The notes under the pieces: model-generated
What the model was told of the DNA's origin: nothing
The model's database searches: none
Seen by the model: the letters and a program-made list of their open reading frames with translations, nothing else
Shown here: positions 1 through 5,465 of the stretch, in pieces
Numbering within the stretch: position 1 is the first letter of the stretch
How the letters are laid out: every line of letters begins with the position of its first letter
Source of the DNA: a bacterium
Lineage (GTDB): Bacteria > Verrucomicrobiota > Verrucomicrobiae > Opitutales > Opitutaceae
Direction: 5' to 3'
DNA: 5,465 nt
Assembly (NCBI GenBank): GCA_021780625.1
Contig: JAJXYI010000168.1
Location: 1 to 5,465, forward strand
Program-made: the position numbers and the translations under genes

Positions 1-835
1 CTTCGGCGAGCGAGTCGCGTCCGAAGCACACGAAGTCGTCCCCCAGCAGGAAGGCGCACTCCGCGGCGATCTGCTGGAGCGTCGCGTTGGGCAGCTGGCC
101 GGTGGGCGAGCTCAGCCGCACGTCGACATGGCCCGCGTGGGCGCAGAAGGCGATGCTCAGCCCCTCGCGGTGCCGGTCGAAGATCGGCTGCAGCTTGTGC
201 TCGAGCGAGCTTTCGCCGATCCCGGCGGTGCGGACCTGGACGTAGGCCTCGCGGTCCAGCAGGAGGCCGAGCTTCGACAGGCGCGGCACCACCTGGTCGA
301 GGAAGAGCGGGTGCAGTTCGTTGGGGGGGCCGGGCAGCATGCACAGGACCTTGCCGTCCTGCTCCACCCACAGGCCGGGGGCGGTACCGTTGGCGTTCGG
401 AAGCACCTCGCCGCGCTCGAAGCGGTAGGCCTGCTTGAGGTTGTTGGGCGTCATCGTGCGCCCGATACGCTTGAAGCGCTCCGCGATGGATTTCTCGATC
501 TCCGGATCGAAGACGAGCTTCTGGCCGAGCACCTCCGCGATCGCCTCGCGCGTGCGGTCGTCGCAGGTCGGCCCCAGGCCGCCCGTCGTGATCACCACGT
601 CGGCGCGCGCCCAGGATTCCGCGAACTGCGCGGAGATGTCGTCGGCGTCGTCGGTGAGTGTCACGTTCCGCCTCAGCATCGCGCCGTGCAGCCCCATCTG
701 CTCGCCGATGAACGTCAGGTGCGAGTTCGCGGTGAGCCCCAGGAGCAGCTCGTCGCCGAGCGTCAGCAACTCGTAGTGAAGCTGCGAGACGGGCTTGCGT
801 CCCGTCCTGCCCGGAGATGTGTCAGTTGAAACCAT
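1..835 (-). CDS. cinA: CinA-family protein, N-terminal MoCF-like domain (partial, C-terminus off window)
   Basis: Reading leftward from ATG at 835-833 gives 278 codons open to the window edge, so the 3' end is missing. The visible part is the COG1058 (molybdopterin-binding-like) domain. It shows GDELLLG at residues 27-33, TTGGLGPTCDD at 83-93, PNANGTAPG at 146-154, MLPGPPNEL at 166-174 and RTAGIGES at 202-209. Family knowledge: this domain carries ADP-ribose pyrophosphatase activity in characterised members, and full-length CinA (about 410-430 aa) adds a C-terminal NMN amidohydrolase (PncC) domain, so the protein acts in cytoplasmic pyridine-nucleotide recycling; in some bacteria it is linked to competence and recA. 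Whether the amidase domain is present here cannot be seen. The start is fixed by an in-frame TGA five codons upstream. It leaves an extra ~20 residues before the usual family N-terminus (YELLTLGDE). No Shine-Dalgarno precedes the ATG. It diverges from uvrC across 36 bp. Confidence 0.93.
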   Translation of the reverse strand, partial: MVSTDTSPGRTGRKPVSQLHYELLTLGDELLLGLTANSHLTFIGEQMGLHGAMLRRNVTLTDDADDISAQFAESWARADVVITTGGLGPTCDDRTREAIAEVLGQKLVFDPEIEKSIAERFKRIGRTMTPNNLKQAYRFERGEVLPNANGTAPGLWVEQDGKVLCMLPGPPNELHPLFLDQVVPRLSKLGLLLDREAYVQVRTAGIGESSLEHKLQPIFDRHREGLSIAFCAHAGHVDVRLSSPTGQLPNATLQQIAAECAFLLGDDFVCFGRDSLAE

Positions 836-854
836 GCGTACGATCGCTCACAGT

Positions 855-865
855 AGGAGAAAGGA
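855..865 (+). promoter_or_regulatory. Ribosome binding site of uvrC
   Basis: The purine run AGGAGAAAGGA precedes the uvrC ATG at 872. The AAGGA part ends 6 nt before the start codon, a near-ideal distance, and the AGGAGA part lies 11 nt before it. It supports 872 as the true start and is the only strong Shine-Dalgarno next to a confident gene in this window. It occupies much of the 36-bp gap shared with the divergent cinA gene. Confidence 0.75.
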
Positions 866-871
866 AAAAAA

Positions 872-2353
872 ATGCCAGCAGGGCGTCCACATAGCGAGCT
901 ACGTAATACCCTTGCAGACAAGTTGCAGGCGCTGCCTGAGCGTCCGGGCGTGTACCTGATGAAGGACCGCCTGGGTCGCATCCTGTACGTCGGCAAGGCC
1001 AAGAACCTGAAGCGCCGCGTATCGTCGTATTTCACGCCGTCGCGGGCCTTCTCCTCCACGCCGAAGATCCGTGCATTGATTGAGCTCATCGCGGACTTCG
1101 ACCTGCTGGAGGTGAAGTCCGAGCCCGAGGCGCTGCTGCTGGAGGGCAAGCTCATCAAGCAGTACAAGCCGAAGTACAACACGGACTTCGTCGACGACAA
1201 ACGCTTCCCCCTGGTGCGTGTCGACCTCGGCGAGGTGCTGCCCCGGTTTCGCATCACCCGCCTGCGCAAGGACGACCGTTCGCGGTATTTCGGGCCCTAT
1301 CCCCACAGCGGACCGCTTCGCCGGACGCTCGCGCAGCTGCGGCAGAAGTTCGGCGTGCTCCTGATGGACGCGGCGCCGCAGCGGCTGGAGGACGGGCGCT
1401 GGCAGCTCTACGACGACGTGCGCGCGGAGATTTATGGTCATGAGAACCTGGTGACGCCCGAAGACTATCGGGCGAGGGTGGAGCGGGCCTGCGAGTTCCT
1501 GGAGGGCAAGTCGCGCGAGTGGCTCGAGTCGCTGCGGGGCGAGATGGCCGCCGCCGCGACGCGGCAGGAGTACGAGCGTGCGGCGGAGCTGCGCGACGCG
1601 ATTGCCGCGCTCGAGACGACGATCGAGCGCACGCGCAAGTTCGAGCGGCATCACCCGGAGGTGGTGACGGACGCGACCGCGATGGCGGAGATCGGCGCCG
1701 CGCTCGGGCTGAAGGCGCCCCCGCGCACGATGGAGTGCTTCGACATCTCGCACATTTCGGGCACCTTTGTGGTCGCCTCGATGGTGCACTTCCTGGACGG
1801 CAGGCCGGACAAGAAGGAGTATCGGCGATTCCGGATACGCAGTTTCATCGGCAACGACGATTTTCGGGCGATGGAGGAAGTGGTGGGGCGGCGGTACTCA
1901 CGGCTTGCGGAGGAGGGCCGGTCGATGCCGGACCTCGTGGTGATCGACGGCGGCCGCGGGCAGATCGGCGCGGCGCTGAAGGCGTTCGTGGCGCTGGACA
2001 TCGCCCCGCCCGCGCTGGTGGGGCTGGCGAAGAAGCACGAGACAATCATCTTTCCCGATGAGCGGGCTCCGCTGAACCTGCCGCCGTCGAACGCGGGGCT
2101 GCGCCTGCTCCAGCGGCTGCGCGACGAGGCGCACCGCTTCGCCAACACCTACAACGCCGACCTGCGTTCGCAGAAGATCCGCGAATCGGTTCTCGACGAT
2201 TTCCCGGGCCTGGGCGAGGTGCGCCGCGCCGCGCTCATGGAACGGTTCGGCGACATCGACCGCCTGCGCGCGGCGGCCGTCGAGCAGATCCGTGAGGTGG
2301 AGGGCTTTGGCGAGGTGCTGGCCGGCGAATTGCACGCCTTCCTGCACCGCTGA
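872..2353 (+). CDS. uvrC: UvrC excinuclease subunit C, compact variant
   Basis: Nucleotide excision repair nuclease: with UvrB bound at a lesion, UvrC cuts the damaged strand on both sides, 3' with its N-terminal domain and 5' with its C-terminal domain. All main parts are visible in 493 aa. The GIY-YIG domain (about 20-105) has GVY 26-28, YVGK 39-42, the basic run K47-R49, the probable catalytic E91 in LLLEGKLIKQ, and N103. RYFGPYP is at 138-143. The UVR/UvrB-interaction helix is around 218-253 (EYERAAELRD). The RNase H-like endonuclease has D291 in FDISH, D359 in VIDGGRGQ and H421 in DEAHRFAN. A helix-hairpin-helix tail follows at about 440-490 (PGLGEVRRAAL, VEGFGEVLA). It is much shorter than E. 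coli UvrC (610 aa). The usual four-cysteine segment after the GIY-YIG domain is replaced by Cys-free sequence, and about 110 residues between UVR and FDISH are absent. Only two cysteines remain (C207, C289). Both active sites look intact, so it is probably functional rather than decayed. Confidence 0.95.
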   Translation: MPAGRPHSELRNTLADKLQALPERPGVYLMKDRLGRILYVGKAKNLKRRVSSYFTPSRAFSSTPKIRALIELIADFDLLEVKSEPEALLLEGKLIKQYKPKYNTDFVDDKRFPLVRVDLGEVLPRFRITRLRKDDRSRYFGPYPHSGPLRRTLAQLRQKFGVLLMDAAPQRLEDGRWQLYDDVRAEIYGHENLVTPEDYRARVERACEFLEGKSREWLESLRGEMAAAATRQEYERAAELRDAIAALETTIERTRKFERHHPEVVTDATAMAEIGAALGLKAPPRTMECFDISHISGTFVVASMVHFLDGRPDKKEYRRFRIRSFIGNDDFRAMEEVVGRRYSRLAEEGRSMPDLVVIDGGRGQIGAALKAFVALDIAPPALVGLAKKHETIIFPDERAPLNLPPSNAGLRLLQRLRDEAHRFANTYNADLRSQKIRESVLDDFPGLGEVRRAALMERFGDIDRLRAAAVEQIREVEGFGEVLAGELHAFLHR

Positions 2354-2363
2354 GCGGCGCGGG

Positions 2364-3215
2364 TCAGAGGGACGGCTTCAGCCGCTCGAATTCAACGGCG
2401 ACGTCGGCGGCAATTTCGCGCAGGCGCGGCTCCGGGCAGCCGATCTTCTCGCAGATCTGGGGTTTCAGTGCGAAGTAGGGCAGTTCGCCGGGGAGTCCCG
2501 CCCGGGCCTGGCCTGCCATCCAGCAGGCGACGTTCAACACGCACGCGAGCGGATTGTTCGCGTCGGCGGGCCGCATGAGGTAGTGCTCACGCACCGCGGA
2601 AACGATCTCGGCGGGGAATTTCCATTCGCCGAGGATCAGCGCCGCGACCTCGCAGTTGCTCAGGCTGAACACGTTGCCCTCCCAGGTTGCATAACCGTCG
2701 TAGGAGCCGGCGTTGAACGCTTCCGTGATCGGGAGCCGCTCGCGGGCAACCCGGTCGAGCACCATCATGCCCAGGGGGCGCAGCAGGCCAGCGGTGTACG
2801 CGCTGCGGGCGTCCATGCCGAGGTCCTTCGCGAGGGCCTCGGTGGCGAGCGCGACATAGAGCATGTGGTGGCGAAGCGGTTCGGCCTCGATGAGGTAGTA
2901 GTTCAGATCGCGGTCCGCCAGGCGGCTTGTGGTGGCGAGGCCGACGAGGCGATAGACCTCTCCAAAACCGACGCGGTTGACGGCTTCCTCGACGGAGCCG
3001 ATGCGGCTGCCGCCGCCCAGCAGGGCGCTGTTGCTGATGCGGATGATGCGCGCGGCCAGGGCGGCGTCGCGTTTGAGCAGGTTGGAGATTTCGTCGAGGC
3101 TCGTGTTGACGTCCTGAAGCATCTCGCCGAGCTCGGAAAGAATCTGGGGCGCCGCGGGTAGGGTGCGGGCCGTGATGAGGAGCTTTTCTCGGGCGAGGGC
3201 GGCGACGAAGGCCAT
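2364..3215 (-). CDS. HDOD domain-containing protein
   Basis: A single HDOD domain fills most of this 283-aa protein. It shows LPAAPQILSEL at 19-29, the helix LLKRDAALAARIIRISNSALL at 46-66, VEEAVNRVGFGEVYRL at 75-90 and the C-terminal helices. Where true HD hydrolases have GLLHDIG, this protein has GLLRPLG (143-149), so the metal-binding His-Asp pair is lost. This fits the non-catalytic HDOD family, whose members are signalling or scaffold proteins, often linked to chemotaxis, cyclic-di-GMP or cell-cycle control. No receiver, GGDEF or other output domain is attached, and I see no signal peptide or membrane segment. The start is uncertain. I chose ATG at 3215, which begins just before the HDOD fold. 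The frame stays open upstream to a TTG at 3299, which would add 28 low-complexity, Ser/Arg-rich residues and leave under 50 bp to the pckG terminator. Neither start has a good ribosome binding site. The gene lies downstream of pckG but behind that terminator, and it converges with uvrC. Confidence 0.88.
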   Translation of the reverse strand: MAFVAALAREKLLITARTLPAAPQILSELGEMLQDVNTSLDEISNLLKRDAALAARIIRISNSALLGGGSRIGSVEEAVNRVGFGEVYRLVGLATTSRLADRDLNYYLIEAEPLRHHMLYVALATEALAKDLGMDARSAYTAGLLRPLGMMVLDRVARERLPITEAFNAGSYDGYATWEGNVFSLSNCEVAALILGEWKFPAEIVSAVREHYLMRPADANNPLACVLNVACWMAGQARAGLPGELPYFALKPQICEKIGCPEPRLREIAADVAVEFERLKPSL

Positions 3216-3398
3216 GAGAGTCGGGTCGGGTTGAAGGGAGGAGAGGCTGAGCTGGCGGGATGGCGAGGCTGCGCCCCGTCCTTGGCGTGCGGCCCTCAAC
3301 CCGTTCTTTTGGCGTGCAGCGTAGGCGCAGGGGCTTGGCTGGCCATAAAAAAAGCCGCGCCCGGCACCGGGGCCGGACGCGGCGCGGGAAGAGTCGCG
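3216..3398. other. Intergenic region between pckG and the HDOD gene
   Basis: Apart from the terminator at 3347-3383, this 183-bp stretch has no gene. The part at 3216-3346 must carry the HDOD promoter if that gene is independently transcribed, but I see no convincing -35/-10 pair. It is also an open extension of the HDOD reading frame up to a TTG at 3299, so part of it may be coding. Confidence 0.5.
3347..3383 (-). terminator. Rho-independent terminator of pckG
   Basis: On the minus strand this reads as a GC-rich hairpin followed by seven T residues, starting 15 bp past the pckG stop. The stem pairs GCCGCG (3383-3378) with CGCGGC (3359-3354) and CCGGC (3376-3372) with GCCGG (3365-3361), around a 6-nt loop. 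Between the two stem blocks, positions 3377 and 3360 form a U-G wobble in minus-strand RNA but a C-A mismatch in plus-strand RNA. The T-run also exists only on the minus strand, so the direction is clear. It separates pckG from the HDOD gene. Confidence 0.9.
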
Positions 3399-5216
3399 TC
3401 AGAGGCGGCTGATCAACTGCTGCCGCTCGGCAATGAGCTGGCGGGGAAGCCGGTCACGCAGGTTGAAGAACAGCACCTCCTGGTCGAGCAGCTCCTTGTT
3501 CCAGGCGTCGGTCTCGATGGACATCACCTGCTCGAACTGCTCGCGGGTGAATTCGACGCCGGTCCAGTCGAGGTCGTCGTAGGCGGGCACGAGGCCGATG
3601 GCCGTCTCGGACGCGGCGGCGCGGCCGCGCACGCGGTCGACGATCCATTTGAGCACGCGCATGTTGTCCCCGAAGCCGGGCCAGAGGAACTTGCCGTCGG
3701 GGCTCTTGCGGAACCAGTTCACGTGGAAGATCGCGGGCAGGTGCCGCACGCGCTTCTGCATGGACAGCCAATGGCCGAAGTAGTCGGCCATGTTGTATCC
3801 GCAGAACGGCAACATTGCCATCGGATCGCGGCGGACCAGGCCGACGGTGCCCGCGGCGGCTGCGGTCATTTCGGAGCCCATGGTGGCGCCGAGGTAGACG
3901 CCGTGGGTCCAGTTGAAGGACTGGAACACGAGCGGCATCGTGGTGGCGCGGCGGCCGCCGAAGATGAAGGCGGAGATGGGCACGCCCTCGGGGTTTTCCC
4001 AGGCCGGGTCGATCGTCGGGCACTGGGAGGCGGGGGCGGTGAAGCGGGCGTTGGGATGGGCGGCTTTGGCGCCGGTCTCCTTGGCGAGCGCGGGCGTCCA
4101 GCGCTTGCCCTGCCAGTCGGTGCATTCGGCCGGGGGCGTGTCGGTCATGCCCTCCCACCACACGCCGCCTTCCGGGGTGAGGCCGACGTTGGTGAAGATG
4201 GTGTTGGCGGCCAGCGACCGCATTGCGTTCGGGTTGGTCTTGTTCGAGGTGCCAGGGGCGACGCCGAAAAAGCCGGCTTCGGGGTTGATGGCGTGGAGAC
4301 GGCCGTCCTTGCCGGGTTTGATCCATGCGATGTCGTCGCCGACGGTCCAGACCTTCCAGCCCTTGAAGGAGGCGGGCGGGATGAGCATGGCAAAGTTCGT
4401 CTTGCCGCAGGCACTGGGGAAGGCGGCGGCGACGTAGGTTTTCTCGCCAGCGGGATTCTCGACGCCGAGGATCAGCATGTGCTCGGCCATCCAGCCCTCC
4501 TCGCGCGCCATGGTGGAGGCGATGCGGAGGGCGTAACACTTCTTGCCGAGCAGGGCGTTGCCGCCGTAGCCCGAGCCGTAGGACCAAATCTCGCGGGTCT
4601 CGGGAAAGTGGGTGATGTACTTCTCCTTATTGCAGGGCCAGAGGACGTCCTTTTGGCCGGGCGCGAGCGGGGCGCCGACGGAGTGCATGCAGGGGACGAA
4701 CGACGCGCCGCGGTCGATGAGTTCCCAGACCTTCAAGCCAACGCGCGCCATGATGCGCATATTGGTCACAACGTAGGCGGAGTCGGTGATTTCGACGCCG
4801 ACCTGGCTGATGGGCGAGCCGATCGGGCCCATCGAGTAGGGAAGGACGTACATCGTACGGCCTTTCATGCAGCCCTTGAACAGGCCCTTGAGGCGGGCTT
4901 TCATCTCGACGGGGTCGGCCCAGTTGTTCGTCGGACCGGCGTCCTCGCGGCGCTTCGAGCAGATGAACGTCCGCTCCTCGACGCGGGCGACGTCTCCCGG
5001 GTCCGACTTTGCGTAATAGCAGCCCGGCCAGAGCTTCTGGTTGAGCTTGATGAAGGTGCCGGCCGAGACGAGCTGCTCGCAGAGGGAGTCGTATTCCTCT
5101 TGGGAGCCGTCGACCCAATGGATGCGAGCGGGTTCGCACAAGGCGGCCATCTCGTCGACCCACTGGATCAGCTTCGGGGCGGAGCTGAGGGGTGTCGTAA
5201 CGTTTCGTGCAGTCAT
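3399..5216 (-). CDS. pckG: Phosphoenolpyruvate carboxykinase (GTP)
   Basis: Converts oxaloacetate + GTP to phosphoenolpyruvate + GDP + CO2 in the cytoplasm, the committed step from TCA-cycle acids into gluconeogenesis; it can also run in the carboxylating direction. The 605-aa length is normal for the GTP-dependent family, which differs in sequence from ATP-type PckA. Visible motifs, matched by eye to the rat enzyme: GKKCYALR at 224-231 (K226, Mn ligand), EHMLILG at 245-251 (H246, Mn ligand), the P-loop PSACGKTN at 267-274 with the reactive C270 and K272, GDDIAW at 293-298 (D295, Mn ligand), [12 protein letters not shown] at 419-430 (substrate-binding arginines), the mobile lid region around 452-466 ending in RRDPMAM, and the guanine-binding aromatics in NWFRK (500-504) and FLWPGFG (510-516). 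All catalytic residues I can place are present. The start ATG at 5216 fits the family N-terminus but has no Shine-Dalgarno. The gene has its own terminator and a long AT-rich upstream region, so it looks monocistronic. Confidence 0.97.
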   Translation of the reverse strand: MTARNVTTPLSSAPKLIQWVDEMAALCEPARIHWVDGSQEEYDSLCEQLVSAGTFIKLNQKLWPGCYYAKSDPGDVARVEERTFICSKRREDAGPTNNWADPVEMKARLKGLFKGCMKGRTMYVLPYSMGPIGSPISQVGVEITDSAYVVTNMRIMARVGLKVWELIDRGASFVPCMHSVGAPLAPGQKDVLWPCNKEKYITHFPETREIWSYGSGYGGNALLGKKCYALRIASTMAREEGWMAEHMLILGVENPAGEKTYVAAAFPSACGKTNFAMLIPPASFKGWKVWTVGDDIAWIKPGKDGRLHAINPEAGFFGVAPGTSNKTNPNAMRSLAANTIFTNVGLTPEGGVWWEGMTDTPPAECTDWQGKRWTPALAKETGAKAAHPNARFTAPASQCPTIDPAWENPEGVPISAFIFGGRRATTMPLVFQSFNWTHGVYLGATMGSEMTAAAAGTVGLVRRDPMAMLPFCGYNMADYFGHWLSMQKRVRHLPAIFHVNWFRKSPDGKFLWPGFGDNMRVLKWIVDRVRGRAAASETAIGLVPAYDDLDWTGVEFTREQFEQVMSIETDAWNKELLDQEVLFFNLRDRLPRQLIAERQQLISRL

Positions 5217-5465
5217 TTTGGGTGGAATTCGGACCTAAGAATGCAGGCGCCGGCGCACGGGGTTGTGCGTGCGGCCACGAACGTCAGCATAGTGGCTTGG
5301 CGGTGCGCGCGGATGGCAACCACGAAATATACTGTAATAGATTCGCTAAGCGGTTCTATTAGAAGGAGGAATGCGGCATTATCAGCCTTTGGAATGGTGT
5401 GATCTTTAGTCGTTGTATTAGATGAAAATCGGATTCGATAGCACTCCGTGTTGGTGGTTGGTTGG
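5217..5465 (-). promoter_or_regulatory. Upstream region of pckG, with AT-rich distal half
   Basis: No confident gene lies in these 249 bp. The first ~100 bp next to pckG stay GC-rich. From about 5320 to 5450 the sequence turns AT-rich, as expected of a promoter zone. On the minus strand there are two -10-like hexamers: TATATT at 5331-5326, with no good -35, and TCTAAT at 5363-5358, with CTGATA 16 bp upstream as a weak -35. The second overlaps the perfect inverted repeat TTCTA-T-TAGAA at 5354-5364, a possible operator. Either promoter would leave a leader of 100 nt or more before the pckG ATG. Promoter assignment is inference. The last 44 bases contain a possible plus-strand gene start. Confidence 0.4.
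5354..5364. repeat. Short perfect inverted repeat upstream of pckG
   Basis: TTCTA and TAGAA flank a single T, giving an 11-bp perfect dyad in the AT-rich segment. It overlaps a -10-like hexamer on the minus strand, a position where a repressor could block pckG transcription. A dyad this short can occur by chance in AT-rich DNA, and no second copy is seen in the window. Confidence 0.3.

Noticed and set aside
128..829. 233-codon plus-strand frame over the cinA region
   Set aside because: It is antisense to a clear CinA domain on the minus strand, and the product shows no recognisable fold.
826..854. TTGAAA with CACAGT 17 bp downstream as a uvrC promoter
   Set aside because: The -35 is fair, but the -10 matches consensus at only 3 of 6 positions, and the implied start site would lie at or beyond the ribosome binding site. 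Too weak to annotate.
899..1789. 296-codon minus-strand frame inside uvrC
   Set aside because: The product is Arg/Leu/His-rich with no family motifs, and it overlaps the confidently identified uvrC. It is an antisense shadow.
2347..2357. CCGCT-G-AGCGG dyad at the uvrC stop as a terminator
   Set aside because: The loop is too small for the full stem to form, leaving only about 3 bp, and no T-run follows on either strand.
2292..3161. 289-codon plus-strand frame across the uvrC end and the HDOD gene
   Set aside because: It has shadow-type composition, starts inside uvrC in another frame, and is antisense to the HDOD gene, which has clear motifs.
3216..3299. TTG start at 3299 for the HDOD gene
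   Set aside because: The 28 added residues are low-complexity and outside the domain, and that start would leave under 50 bp to the pckG terminator. The ATG at 3215 is preferred, though the TTG is not excluded.
3231..5402. 723-codon open frame on the plus strand antisense to pckG
   Set aside because: It mirrors pckG almost exactly. Its product is Gly/Ala/Val/His/Asp-rich with no recognisable domain, as expected when a GC-rich gene is read on the opposite strand. The pckG frame has every family motif.

Overview
This GC-rich bacterial window holds four protein-coding genes and no RNA genes, insertion sequences or CRISPR arrays that I can see. From left to right they are the 5' part of a cinA-type gene (minus strand, cut by the left edge), an unusually compact uvrC (plus), a single-domain HDOD protein (minus), and a GTP-dependent phosphoenolpyruvate carboxykinase, pckG (minus). 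The gene content and the style of the proteins (including a CinA N-terminus with an extra ~20-residue extension) suggest a Verrucomicrobia/Opitutaceae-like organism. That is a recollection-based guess, and the sequence alone does not prove it. Three of the four genes have no clear Shine-Dalgarno sequence. Only uvrC has a strong one.

Layout. cinA and uvrC are divergent, with only 36 bp between their start codons. uvrC and the HDOD gene converge, with 10 bp between their stops and no terminator hairpin there. pckG lies upstream of the HDOD gene on the same strand. A textbook intrinsic terminator between them ends the pckG transcript, so the HDOD gene is probably its own transcription unit. Right of pckG lies about 250 bp of non-coding sequence. 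Its distal part is clearly more AT-rich and should hold the pckG promoter. A possible gene start on the plus strand (5422) is cut by the right edge.

Functions. UvrC is the dual-incision nuclease of nucleotide excision repair. CinA belongs to a family linked to pyridine-nucleotide recycling and competence/damage responses. HDOD proteins are non-catalytic signalling or scaffold proteins. PckG makes PEP from oxaloacetate for gluconeogenesis. The neighbours do not form one pathway.

The most notable feature is UvrC. It keeps both nuclease active sites, the UVR motif and the HhH tail. It has lost the four-cysteine (Fe-S) segment and roughly 110 residues that normally lie between the UVR motif and the RNase H-like endonuclease core. 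I see no evidence of a wholly new multi-gene system in the window.
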